Source of the DNA: Kribbella sindirgiensis
Lineage (GTDB): Bacteria; Actinomycetota; Actinomycetes; Propionibacteriales; Kribbellaceae
DNA length: 64,000 bases
Assembly (NCBI RefSeq): GCF_004331435.1
Contig: NZ_SJKA01000005.1
Location: forward strand, 434,001-498,000
Direction: 5' to 3'
Shown here: in pieces, positions 45,558-54,269 of the stretch
Position numbering within the stretch: position 1 is the first letter of the stretch
Layout: every line of letters starts with the position of its first letter
Translations under genes and position numbers: made by a program
The notes under the pieces: model-generated
The model's database searches: none
Told to the model about the DNA's origin: nothing
The model's input: the letters and a program-made list of their open reading frames with translations, nothing else

Positions 45558-46511
45558 CTAGGGGAAGCGCGTTGCGAGGGCGATGCAGGCGCCGGCTGCG
45601 GCGAGGGTGAAGAGCATCGCGATCCCGGCGTACCGGGCGGTGATCTCCTTGTCGACCTCGTCGTACCCGACCGAGGAGCCGATGTCCTTATAGACGTCCT
45701 CGAGCTCGCCGGCGGACTCCGCGGTGTAGGCCTTGCCGCCGCTGATCTCGGCGACCGACCGCAGCTCGGCGCGGTCCGGTGGGACCCGCTGCCGAATGCC
45801 GTCCATCTCGATGAAGCCGGAGTCGGTGCCGAAGCAGATCGTGTACACCGGGGTGCTCTTCGCCTTCGCGGCCTGCGCGCCCTCCTGGGCGGTCCGGCCG
45901 ACGGTCCGCTTCCCGTCGGACAGCAGCACGATCCGCGCCGGGGCCGGCTCGGTCGGGTGCTCGGGGTCCGGCGGGACCTGGGTGAGCGCCTGCAGCGAGG
46001 TGAAGATGCCCTCACCGGTCGCGGTCGACTCGGCCAGCTCCAACCCGTCGATCGAGCGCAGCACGGTCGCTCGATCGGTGGTCGGGGGCACGATGATCGA
46101 GGCCGTACCGGCGAAGTTCACCAGCGCCACGTTGAACTTGCCGGGCAGCTGGTTGACGAAGTTCTTCGCCGACTTCTTCGCGGCCTCGAGCCGGTTCGGG
46201 TCGATGTCGGTGGCCATCATCGACAGCGAGACGTCGATCGCCACCACGATCGTGGCCCGCTCGCGCGGCACCTTCACCTTGTCCTTCGGCTGCGCGAACG
46301 CCACGACGCAGGTCAGCGCGGCCAGCAGCGCCAGCCCGACGGCCAGGTGCCGCCGCCACTGCGGCCGCCGCGGAGCAACCCGGTCCAGCAGCGCGATGTT
46401 GGTGAAGCGCAGCGCGTACTGCGAGCGACGGTGCTGGAGAAAGATGTACCCCGCGAGGATCAGCGGGATGAGCAGCAGGAACCACAACCGCCCCGGAGAC
46501 AAGAACTCCAT
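45558..46511 (-). CDS. Membrane-anchored VWA-domain protein (BatA-like)
   Basis: 317 residues. Two N-terminal membrane helices (about residues 8-25 and 56-73), a von Willebrand A domain with the MIDAS motif DVSLS and the later GTAS and LSDGKRT, and a C-terminal membrane helix (about 293-312). This is the BatA/BatB arrangement, where the VWA domain faces outward or between helices and binds protein partners through Mg2+. Its ATG overlaps the DUF58 stop by one base (TGATG). It is the last gene of the MoxR-DUF58-VWA set. Confidence 0.92.
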   Translation of the reverse strand: MEFLSPGRLWFLLLIPLILAGYIFLQHRRSQYALRFTNIALLDRVAPRRPQWRRHLAVGLALLAALTCVVAFAQPKDKVKVPRERATIVVAIDVSLSMMATDIDPNRLEAAKKSAKNFVNQLPGKFNVALVNFAGTASIIVPPTTDRATVLRSIDGLELAESTATGEGIFTSLQALTQVPPDPEHPTEPAPARIVLLSDGKRTVGRTAQEGAQAAKAKSTPVYTICFGTDSGFIEMDGIRQRVPPDRAELRSVAEISGGKAYTAESAGELEDVYKDIGSSVGYDEVDKEITARYAGIAMLFTLAAAGACIALATRFP

Positions 46512-47473
46512 CAGCGAGCCACTCCCTTCGGCGGTTGGTGCAGACGGGCCGCGACATGCCGGTAGGCGAGCACGAACCGCACGGTGTCGGCGACCCAGTC
46601 GCGGTCGGTCCGCAGCACCAGGTGCCCCGCACCTACCCTACGCAGGGCGGCTCGCGTTCGTTCCCGCTGCGCGAGCGCGGCCGTCCCGAACGCCTCCCGG
46701 ACCTTGCGTCGCCGGGTGTCGATCTCGCGAACCTCGCCGGTCTCCGGGTCACCGATCGTGACGACACCGATGTTCGGCAGCTCCAGCTCGCGGGGGTCGA
46801 CGATCTCCACCGCCAGCACCTGATGCTGCGCGGTCAGCTTGCGCATCGCGCGCTCCCAGGACGGTTCGATCTGGGAGGCCACCTCGCCGTCCTGCGGGGT
46901 GAGGAAGTCGGAGACGATCACGCGCAGTCCGCGCTTACGCTGCGTCCGCGCCATCGACTCGATCGCCGCGGCCAGATCGCTGCGGTGCGCCTCCTCGTCG
47001 CCGTTGAACTGCTCGGCCAGCAGCGCCCGCAGCAGGCCGTACAGCGCGAGCCGCCCGGACCGCGCCGGCCACCGGCGGAGCGCGGAATCACGCAGCATCA
47101 GCCCACCGAACCGGTCGCCCAGCCGGTGGGTCAGGAACCCGACCGTCGCGACGGCCGCGACCGCCAGCTCCCGCTTCTCGAGCGTCGACGTACCGAAGTC
47201 CATCGAGCCGGACAGGTCCACCAGCGCCCAGGTCTCCAGCTCACGGTCCGCGATCAGGTCGCGGACGTGCGGAACCGTGGTCCGCGCGGTGACGGCCCAG
47301 TCCATCCGCCGTACGTCGTCGCCGACCTGGTACTCACGTGCCTCGGCCAGCTCGGTGCCGGGCCCCGGGAGCAGACCGAGGTGCTCCCCGTGCAGGTAGC
47401 CCTCGAGCCGCCGTACGACGGTCAGCTCCAGCCGCCGCAACGCACGCTCGGGAGCGAGCTGCGAGATCGTCAT
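46511..47473 (-). CDS. DUF58 domain protein
   Basis: 320 residues. The DUF58 signature is clear (REYQVGDDVRRMDWAVTART), followed by a degenerate VWA fold with LVDLSGSMDFG. DUF58 proteins work with MoxR AAA+ ATPases and VWA proteins in complex assembly or metal-cofactor insertion. ATG 47473 starts just after the MoxR gene. A longer open frame reaching 48574 is the shadow of the MoxR gene and was discarded. Confidence 0.93.
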   Translation of the reverse strand: MTISQLAPERALRRLELTVVRRLEGYLHGEHLGLLPGPGTELAEAREYQVGDDVRRMDWAVTARTTVPHVRDLIADRELETWALVDLSGSMDFGTSTLEKRELAVAAVATVGFLTHRLGDRFGGLMLRDSALRRWPARSGRLALYGLLRALLAEQFNGDEEAHRSDLAAAIESMARTQRKRGLRVIVSDFLTPQDGEVASQIEPSWERAMRKLTAQHQVLAVEIVDPRELELPNIGVVTIGDPETGEVREIDTRRRKVREAFGTAALAQRERTRAALRRVGAGHLVLRTDRDWVADTVRFVLAYRHVAARLHQPPKGVAR

Positions 47474-47502
47474 CGCAACTCGTGGGTCAGGACGGTTGGG
47501 CA

Positions 47503-48537
47503 CTACACAAACTCCGGGCGGCCGGTGCCGTCGGTGCCGTCGCGCCAGACCGGCTGCGGCGGCGGGACGGTGGCCAGGATCCGCTCGATCACCGCGCGCG
47601 GGTCGATGTTGTCCGCGACCGCGTCGAAGGTCAGGCCGAGCCGGTGCCCCATCACGTCCAGCGCGACGGTCTGGATGTCGCTCGGCAGCAGGTAGTCCCG
47701 GCCGTGGATCAGCGCCAGCGCCCGGCCGGCGGCGATCAGGCCGAGGGTCGCGCGCGGGCTGACACCGAGCTCGATGATCGGCTCCAGGTCGGGCAGGTGG
47801 AAGTCGGTCGGCGTCCGGGTCGCCATCACCAGGCGGACGGCGTACTCCGCGACCAGGTTGTGGACGAAGACCTGCTCCGCGGACCGCTGGAGCTCCATGA
47901 TCGTCTCCGGCTTCAGCACCTGCCGCGGCTCCGGCGGGTCGACGCTCATCCGGCGGAGGATCTCGAACTCCTCGTGACCGCGCGGATGCGGTACGTCGAT
48001 CTTCACCAGGAACCGGTCCCGCTGCGCCTCGGGCAGCGGGTACACGCCCTCGGACTCGATCGGGTTCTGGGTCGCGATCACGATGAACGGCTTCGGCATC
48101 GGGAACGTCTGGCCGCCGATCGACACCTGCCGCTCGGCCATCAGCTCCAGCATCGCGGACTGCACCTTGGCCGGCGCGCGGTTGACCTCGTCGGCCAGCA
48201 CGAAGTTCACGAACGTCGGGCCGAGCTCGATGTCGAACGCCTCGCGGGTCTGCCGGTAGATCCGGGTGCCGACGATGTCGGACGGGACCAGGTCCGGGGT
48301 GAACTGGATCCGGGCGAACGTGCCGCCGACCACGCTGGCGAACGTCCGGACGGCCAACGTCTTGGCGACCCCCGGAACGCCCTCGAGCAGACAGTGACCC
48401 TTGGCCAGCAGCGACACCATCAGGGTCTCGACCATGTGCTCCTGGCCGACGATCACCCGCTTGACCTCGCCAAGGGCCTCGCCGATCAGCCGGGACTGCT
48501 GGGTCACCGTTCCTGCCGGCACCGTGGTTTCGGTCAT
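47503..48537 (-). CDS. MoxR family AAA+ ATPase
   Basis: 344 residues. Walker A is GVPGVAKT, Walker B FVLADEVNRAP, sensor 1 ATQNP, and the lid contains the sensor 2 region SPRATLG. MoxR proteins act as chaperone-like ATPases for substrates presented by the co-encoded VWA proteins. It is the first gene of the three-gene operon; the client is unknown. Confidence 0.95.
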   Translation of the reverse strand: MTETTVPAGTVTQQSRLIGEALGEVKRVIVGQEHMVETLMVSLLAKGHCLLEGVPGVAKTLAVRTFASVVGGTFARIQFTPDLVPSDIVGTRIYRQTREAFDIELGPTFVNFVLADEVNRAPAKVQSAMLELMAERQVSIGGQTFPMPKPFIVIATQNPIESEGVYPLPEAQRDRFLVKIDVPHPRGHEEFEILRRMSVDPPEPRQVLKPETIMELQRSAEQVFVHNLVAEYAVRLVMATRTPTDFHLPDLEPIIELGVSPRATLGLIAAGRALALIHGRDYLLPSDIQTVALDVMGHRLGLTFDAVADNIDPRAVIERILATVPPPQPVWRDGTDGTGRPEFV

Positions 48538-48731
48538 GCCTGTCCTTCCGGGGCCCGCACGCGGACCTTGTCATTCACCGTCGTTCCCCACTTCGCAACA
48601 CCGGCCATTCCATCAGATCACCGGGGCCAGCGCTCCCGGAGCCCCGTCCTATCCTCCCCCGCCGCTCCAAATACCGGGCCCCCGGACAGCTGTCGCGACA
48701 GTGCTACCGGGGATGTGGTGGGATTGGGGTG

Positions 48732-49580
48732 ATGACTGCGACCGAATCCCAGCCGAAGGTGCAGCCGGAGGACCGGCCTGCGCTGGAGATTCCGGACGCC
48801 CTCCCGCTGCTGCCGGAGGATCCGCCGCGGGTCGGCGAGTTCTGGCTCCGCGGCCGGCTCGGCGCGAACGCGGCCGGCTACCTGTACGCCGCCAGCTCCG
48901 AGGACGGCCGGGACGCGATCGTCGCGATGATGACCGAGGGGTCGGCCGACGACGCCGCCGCCCGCGAGCGCTTCGTGAACGCGGTCGACGAGCTGCCCGA
49001 GGACGTCGTACTCGCGCACAACGACTCCGACGACGACGATCTCGCGCTCTGGGTCGCGGTCGGGCCGATCCGGTCCGACGACGGCTCCAGCGCGGCGTCC
49101 GACGAGCGGCTGATCGCGGAACGCCGCGGCGAGGAGATCCTGTCCGCGGTCCTGATGGACCGGATCCCGCAGCCGGGGAAGCTCCGCGGGCCGGATTTCC
49201 GGCACTACTGGGAGAACCGCCGGCGTCCCGGTCTGTTCCGGATCTGGCCGCTGCCGTGGCCGAACGCGCTGCGCCCGGCATCGCGGTGGGCGCTGGGGCT
49301 CGCGTTGCTGACGATGGCCGTGATCATGGCGCTCGCGGTGTTCCTCGCGTGGCTGCTGTTCCGGCACGCCGCGCCGCTGGAGCCGGAGCCGGTCATCCCG
49401 ACGCCGAGCGGGACCACGACGGTCACGGTCACACCGACCACACCGCCGCCCGGGACCGGCAGCGGCTCCGCCAGCCCCACGACCGGCCCGTCGACGCCGA
49501 GCACACCGAGCACCGGCATCCCGACGATCGCGCCGACCGGATCACCAGGTACGGCGACCAACCCGGGCGACAAGTTCTAG
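48732..49580 (+). CDS. Single-pass membrane protein with degenerate protein-kinase N-lobe
   Basis: 282 residues. Residues 35-100 read like the N-lobe of a bacterial Ser/Thr kinase: VGEFWLRGRLGANAAGYLYAAS matches the glycine-loop strand pattern, then GRDAIVAMM stands where the VAIK lysine strand would be, and RERFVNAVDEL resembles the alpha-C helix. The invariant Lys, HRD and DFG are absent, so it is not a kinase. One membrane helix (about 188-212) is followed by a Thr/Pro/Ser/Gly-rich tail of about 65 residues, presumably outside. It is divergent from the MoxR operon. Function unknown. Confidence 0.75.
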   Translation: MTATESQPKVQPEDRPALEIPDALPLLPEDPPRVGEFWLRGRLGANAAGYLYAASSEDGRDAIVAMMTEGSADDAAARERFVNAVDELPEDVVLAHNDSDDDDLALWVAVGPIRSDDGSSAASDERLIAERRGEEILSAVLMDRIPQPGKLRGPDFRHYWENRRRPGLFRIWPLPWPNALRPASRWALGLALLTMAVIMALAVFLAWLLFRHAAPLEPEPVIPTPSGTTTVTVTPTTPPPGTGSGSASPTTGPSTPSTPSTGIPTIAPTGSPGTATNPGDKF

Positions 49581-49825
49581 TCGGCTTTTTCGCGTCGTAG
49601 CAGGTTCAGCAGGCCGAGCAGGCTGATGACGGCCCAGCTGCCCTCCAGCAGCAGGAAGCCCCAGGATTGCTGCACGGCCGCGATCGTTGCCAGCACCCCC
49701 GATCCGAGCAGGTTCAGGAGCTGGTACGTGATCGTGCGCTGCTGCAGCTTTCCTGCCTGGGCGGCCGCGAACGCCACCAGAATGGTGAGCGCGCCAACGA
49801 TTTCGACGACATCGATCGCATGCAT
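49577..49825 (-). CDS. Small three-helix membrane protein (CBU_0592-like)
   Basis: 82 residues with three hydrophobic segments; the pattern EIVGALTILVAFAAAQAGKL...YQLLNLLGSGVLA...GSWAVISLLGL fits the CBU_0592-like family of unknown function. Its stop overlaps that of the convergent kinase-like gene by four bases. Confidence 0.8.
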   Translation of the reverse strand: MHAIDVVEIVGALTILVAFAAAQAGKLQQRTITYQLLNLLGSGVLATIAAVQQSWGFLLLEGSWAVISLLGLLNLLRREKAD

Positions 49826-49921
49826 GGGACGACCCCCTCCCTGAGGGGCTAGGCGTCGTCTTCTCCGACCGGGTACGGCACCGCTCGTCCGGGGAGCCCG
49901 CTGAACTGCGAACTCCTCCTC

Positions 49922-50752
49922 TCACGATAGCAAACGCAGCAACTCCGGATCCTTCCAGAGCCGCTCCGGCACCGGCTGCCGGACGAGGGCGGCGTCGGCC
50001 CGGATCTCCGCGGGTGACGACGCCGCGATCAGCACCGAGGTGACCGCGGAATGCCTGCTGGGGAAGGCGAGCGCGGCCTGCGGCAGCGAGACGCCGTACC
50101 GCTCGCACACCGCGAAGAGCCTGCGCGCCTGGATGGTTTCCACGTGCAGCACCTGCGGGGTGAGTACGCCGGACACGACCACGGACACTCCCCGCGCGAC
50201 GCAGCGATCCAGCAACGGTTTGGCCGACTGGTCGAGCAGCTCGTAGTGCGTGGTGAGCAGCACGCAGTCCAGTTCGACGTCGCGCACCAGTCGATCGAGT
50301 TCGCGCCAGTCGTCCGAGACTGCTCCCAGTGCTTTGATCACGCCGTCGCGCCGCAGCCGATCGAGCACCGGGTACGCCGCGTCGTCCTGCGCGAACACCA
50401 GATCCACGGCGAGACCGAGCCGTTCGCTGCTCGCCCGGATCGAGCCCTCCGGGTCGTCGCCGACCACCTTCGTCGACACCAGGAACTCACCCCGTGGCCG
50501 CCGCTGCAGCGCCGTACCAAGTCGTCGCTCGGAGTCGCCGTACGCCGGGGACGTGTCGAAGAACCTGATGCCGGCTTGGTACGCCGCGTCGACTGTCGCG
50601 ACTGCGGTCTCGTCTGCTTTTTGGTCTGCTGTGTTGTCTGCTGTGTTGTCTGCTGGCTCTGGGTTGCCGAGATGGGAGCCGCCGAGCCCGAACCGTGGCG
50701 GCCGGAAGCGGGCCGTGGTGCTGGGGGCGAGGAGGTGGCTTGGTGCGGCCAT
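49922..50752 (-). CDS. Aldo/keto reductase family protein
   Basis: 276 residues. The AKR barrel shows Asp66 and Tyr71 (FFDTSPAYGDSERRLG) and Lys95 (VSTKVV) of the catalytic tetrad. The usual His in the LLHxxD strand is Gln122 (LVFAQDD), which may weaken reductase activity. Near the N-terminus a short repeat, ADNTADNTADQKADETA, comes from tandem TGTTGTCTGC units in the DNA and looks like a recent slippage insertion into the first strand-loop. ATG 50752 has GGAGG eight bases upstream; the first 20 codons of the longer frame were rejected. NADPH and a sugar or aldehyde are likely substrates. Confidence 0.85.
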   Translation of the reverse strand: MAAPSHLLAPSTTARFRPPRFGLGGSHLGNPEPADNTADNTADQKADETAVATVDAAYQAGIRFFDTSPAYGDSERRLGTALQRRPRGEFLVSTKVVGDDPEGSIRASSERLGLAVDLVFAQDDAAYPVLDRLRRDGVIKALGAVSDDWRELDRLVRDVELDCVLLTTHYELLDQSAKPLLDRCVARGVSVVVSGVLTPQVLHVETIQARRLFAVCERYGVSLPQAALAFPSRHSAVTSVLIAASSPAEIRADAALVRQPVPERLWKDPELLRLLS

Positions 50753-50831
50753 CGCCTTCACCTCCGCTGGTCGGTTACCTACCAGGATCGTGGCTCGGCG
50801 GCTTCTGCGCATCTCGAACCAGGTCTTGTCC

Positions 50832-51524
50832 TCAACGGCCGGATTCGTACAGGGCTTGCACCTCCGCGTCGGTCAGGGCCCGGTCGTGCAGGTGCACCTC
50901 ATCGATCGTCCCGTCCAGGAAGTCGACCTGGTTGCCGCCGAACTTCGCCCGGCCGATCACCGTGGTGCCGGTCGAGCTCGAATCCAGCGTGCAGGCGGAC
51001 TTGGCGGCGACGAGCTGACCGTCGACGTACAGCCTCAGCTCGCCCTTCACGACATCGCGGACGCCGGTGACGTGGTACCACTGCCCAGGGTTCGGCTTCG
51101 TCGGCGAGAGCGCCTGGATCCCCGGGAAGCTCATCGCGAACCGCTGGTCCTGGCCGGAGTACTGCAGGAAGAACGCGCTGTCGCGATCGCCGTCCTGGCT
51201 GACGAACGTCTGGAACGAGCCGTCGGCCTTGTTCAGCTTCACCCACGCGCCGGCGGTGTAGTACTTGCTGGTGTCGAGCAGCGCCGCGCCGGCGTCGGCG
51301 TACTGGCCGGCTCCGTTCAGCACGAGGCCCTCGCCGGTCTTGCCGGGCCCGTAGACCGCGCCTTGCCGGAGCGTCGCGTCGTTGTTGCCGACGGCATCTT
51401 CGCCGGACCCGTCCAGCGGGTAGAAGTGGATGCCGTCGGCCCCCGGTGTGCCCGGGCCGGGATCTGGGACGCCGCTACCGTCGCCGTTCGCATTGTCGAC
51501 AATCTGCTCGTTGACTTTCCGCAC
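50832..51524 (-). pseudogene. LamG domain fragment, in frame behind the lactonase stop
   Basis: About 230 residues of a concanavalin A-like LamG_3 domain (GIHFYPLDGSGEDAVGNNDA, YYTAGAWVKLN, WYHVTGVRD, ELRLYVDGQLV, GTIDEVHLHDRALT). It has no signal peptide and no ribosome-binding site; the only start is a poor GTG. Reading back in the same frame gives AFAQVRKVNEQIV, which looks like the inside of an enzyme domain, and then the lactonase stop codon itself, eleven codons upstream. I read it as the 3' remnant of a larger secreted carbohydrate-active enzyme whose front was deleted, or as a lost C-terminal extension of the lactonase. Confidence 0.65.
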
Positions 51525-51554
51525 CTGGGCAAAAGCGCAAGAGCTCGCGCACGA

Positions 51555-52625
51555 TCAAACATTCACGCAGACCGGGGTCGGAGTGCTGAACTCACTCGCC
51601 TGCGTCAGCGTGCCGGCCGTTTGGTCTACCAAAAACGTGACGACGTTGTTCGACTTCTGGTTGGCGACGAACAGCAGCCGGCCGGTCGGGTCGAACGTGG
51701 CATGCCGCGGCCAGTCCCCGCCACAGCTCGGTGTACCGACCAGCTCGAGTCCCGCCCCGTTGGTGCGGAAGATCGAGACACTGTTGTGGCCGCGGTTGGT
51801 CACGTAGACGAAGCGGCCGTCGGCGGAGATCACCACCTCGCCCGGGTAATTCTCCCCCGCTCCGGTCGGGACCGTGTCGAGCACCGTGAGTACTCCGTTC
51901 GCGTAGCCGCAGATCGTCACGGTGCTGTCGAGTTCGTCGGCGACGTAGGCGTAGTTGCCGGACGGATGGAATACCAAATGCCGCGGCCCGGCGCCGGCCT
52001 TCACATTGGCCTGATGCTGAAGGGTGAGCTTCCCGTCGGCGAGCGTGTAGGTGTAGATCGAGTCGGTGCCGAGGTCGACGGCCAGCACGTACTCACCGGC
52101 GTGCACCACCTGATGCGCGTGCGGTGCGGACCCTTCGTGCCGGACCAGGTCGGTTTGTTGCCCCAGGCTCCCATCCGCGGCGATCGGATGGACCGCGATG
52201 TCGCCGGATCCGTAGTTCGCACTGAGCAGGTGGTCGCCGACCTTCACCAGGTGGCATGGCCCGGATCCCTTGGTGAGTTGGCGATTCAGGACCTTCGGCG
52301 TCCCGGAGATGTCGATCGCCGTCACCGCGCCGGCGTCCTGCTCGTTCACGACGTACAGGAAGCTGCCGTCCCGGATCACGAAGGACGGGTCCGGTATACC
52401 ATTGATCGTTCCGGTCCCGGTGATCTTGCCGCCGGCGTCGTACGTCGCGATGCCGATCCCGTCGCCGTACCTCCCGAGGTACAACGTGCCGCCCGGCTCG
52501 TCGCGTGCTCCCCGGCCTCCGGTCCCCGCGTGGTCGAGACGTTCCGGGGCCTCGCGGGTCGCGGACTGGTGCAGCGGGACGAGGGCAGCGGTGAAGCCGA
52601 GGAAGCCCCGGCGGCTGAGGTTCAC
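51555..52625 (-). CDS. Tat-exported lactonase-family (6-phosphogluconolactonase-like) beta-propeller
   Basis: 356 residues. The N-terminus is a twin-arginine signal (NLSRRGFLGFTAALVPL), so the protein is exported folded. The body is the seven-bladed lactonase propeller: GTLYLGRYGDGIGIA, GSGPCHLVKV, SAPHAHQVV, GPRHLVFHPSGNYAYVADEL, ISADGRFVYVTNRG, WPRHATFDPTGRLLFVANQ. Exported relatives may hydrolyse lactones or have other roles. GTG overlaps the stop of the preceding hydrolase gene (GTGA), so the two are an operon. Confidence 0.9.
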   Translation of the reverse strand: MNLSRRGFLGFTAALVPLHQSATREAPERLDHAGTGGRGARDEPGGTLYLGRYGDGIGIATYDAGGKITGTGTINGIPDPSFVIRDGSFLYVVNEQDAGAVTAIDISGTPKVLNRQLTKGSGPCHLVKVGDHLLSANYGSGDIAVHPIAADGSLGQQTDLVRHEGSAPHAHQVVHAGEYVLAVDLGTDSIYTYTLADGKLTLQHQANVKAGAGPRHLVFHPSGNYAYVADELDSTVTICGYANGVLTVLDTVPTGAGENYPGEVVISADGRFVYVTNRGHNSVSIFRTNGAGLELVGTPSCGGDWPRHATFDPTGRLLFVANQKSNNVVTFLVDQTAGTLTQASEFSTPTPVCVNV

Positions 52626-54211
52626 GCGGCCACCGGAACGCTGACCCACGACGGGTCGCCCGCCGGCGAGCTGAAGGTCACCGTCGACCCGACCACGCTC
52701 CGCCCGAGGTACCGCGGATCGACCGTGTCCACCACCAGCACGAGATGATGCCCGGCCGGCACCTCCCAGCTCGTCGCCTCCAGCCGGACGTCCAGCGGGA
52801 TCGCCTGACCCGGCGTCGCCCCGCGCAGCGTGTACGGCTTGTGCGAGATCAACGAGCCGACGCCGAGCGCGTCGACGTCGTACAGGTAGGCGAACAGCGA
52901 CGTACTCGCCGCCGACGGCTTCACGGTGAGATGCATCGCCGGCGACCCGTTGACCACAGTCGCACGATCGAACGCCGGACCGGACCAGACGCCTGCGAAC
53001 GACCTGGACACGAGCGGCGTCGCGACCCCGGTCGGGATCGACAGGAGCCCTTGCAGAGCGCCCGATACGAGCGCGGCGCCACTGTCGGCAATGGTTGGTA
53101 TACCAGCGCCGATCGCCCGGCTCCATCCGGTCGACGCGTTCGCCTGCAACGCACCGGCCTTGGTCAAGTACGACGTACGCGCCTGGCCGGCTGCTGCCCA
53201 GTTCGCATACCCGCGCCACGTGCCGCGCTGGGATTTCAGCTGCACGGGCGCCTCCGTGTCGGCGCCGTTGTCCACGCCGGTGAGGTAATGCCGCAACCAG
53301 CCGGCCAGCTCATCCCACGTCTCATTTGGTAGACCAACCGCTCCACTCGCCTCCGGTGTGGCGTGATCGCCGTGCGCCAGCAGGAGCCGCTTCGGCCCGG
53401 TCAGGGCGGTGAAGAAGTCCGTGTACTGCGACGGCGGGAAGATCGAGTCCTCGAACGCGTTCGCCAGAAAGACCGCCGGCTTGCGCGCGTTGATTTGGTC
53501 TACCATCGTCGCCGCCGACCGCACGGGCGACAGTTGCTGCGCCTCCGCGATCGCACCGTCGAAGTCCCCGGTGACGAATTTCGTCTGCAGCGACGCCATC
53601 TCCGGGCCCGGCCGGCCGGTGACGTTGCCCAGGGCAAGCAGCCCGGCGACGGCCTGGAGCGCGACCGTACCGTTCGGATCCAGCGACCGGATCAGGTCCG
53701 CCCAGCCGCTCATCGCCCCGACCGCCTTGATCCGCGGGTCCTTCGCCGCGGCGAGCAGCGACGTACCGGCGCCGTACGAGATCCCGACCGCGCCGACCCG
53801 GCTGGTGTCCGCGGGCGTGTGCGCGTCCGCCCAGTCGATCACCTTGCTGACGTCGGCGACGGTCGGCGGGCCGGCGATGTCGATACCGCCGCCGGTGTCC
53901 CAGAAGCCGCGACTCGAGTACGAGATCACCTGGAACCCGGCGGTGGCCAGCTTCGCGCCCTGACCGATGTACTCGACGTTCGGCACACCCCAGCTGGACG
54001 GCATCACCACGAGCGGGAACGGCCCGTCGCCCTGCCCGGTCGGCGTGAGAACGACCGCACCGATCTCGATCCCGCCTGCGCCGGGGATGCGCTGGTACGA
54101 CGTACTGAAACCCGGCGCGCTCTGGCTCGCGTCCGCGCGCGGACCCCTCGCGATCAGGGACACGGCGATCAGGGTCAGGACGACTGCAAGGGCGGCCGCG
54201 AACTTGCGCAC
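52622..54211 (-). CDS. Secreted alpha/beta hydrolase with C-terminal jelly roll (X-Pro peptidase/CocE type)
   Basis: 529 residues. Sec signal peptide at the N-terminus (KFAAALAVVLTLIAVSLIA). Hydrolase core with the nucleophile elbow GISYGAG, an Asp in NAFEDSIFPP and His in AHGDHATPE. The last 200 residues are the galactose-binding-like beta domain of the CocE/NonD and X-prolyl dipeptidyl peptidase family. It probably cleaves peptides or esters outside the cell. GTG start. First gene of an operon with the Tat-exported lactonase. Confidence 0.9.
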   Translation of the reverse strand: MRKFAAALAVVLTLIAVSLIARGPRADASQSAPGFSTSYQRIPGAGGIEIGAVVLTPTGQGDGPFPLVVMPSSWGVPNVEYIGQGAKLATAGFQVISYSSRGFWDTGGGIDIAGPPTVADVSKVIDWADAHTPADTSRVGAVGISYGAGTSLLAAAKDPRIKAVGAMSGWADLIRSLDPNGTVALQAVAGLLALGNVTGRPGPEMASLQTKFVTGDFDGAIAEAQQLSPVRSAATMVDQINARKPAVFLANAFEDSIFPPSQYTDFFTALTGPKRLLLAHGDHATPEASGAVGLPNETWDELAGWLRHYLTGVDNGADTEAPVQLKSQRGTWRGYANWAAAGQARTSYLTKAGALQANASTGWSRAIGAGIPTIADSGAALVSGALQGLLSIPTGVATPLVSRSFAGVWSGPAFDRATVVNGSPAMHLTVKPSAASTSLFAYLYDVDALGVGSLISHKPYTLRGATPGQAIPLDVRLEATSWEVPAGHHLVLVVDTVDPRYLGRSVVGSTVTFSSPAGDPSWVSVPVAA

Positions 54212-54269
54212 TGGAGAACCTCCGCAACTGGAATTACCGGAGGGTAACCAGAAAGTTCCCGCTATGTCA

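Noticed and set aside
46511-48574. Apparent fusion of a long N-terminal region to the DUF58 protein
   Set aside because: The N-terminal half is an alternative-frame reading of the MoxR gene; the DUF58 family start is the ATG at 47473.
50250-52748. An 832-codon plus-strand frame across the reductase, LamG and lactonase genes
   Set aside because: No recognisable motif; all three minus-strand products have clear family signatures.
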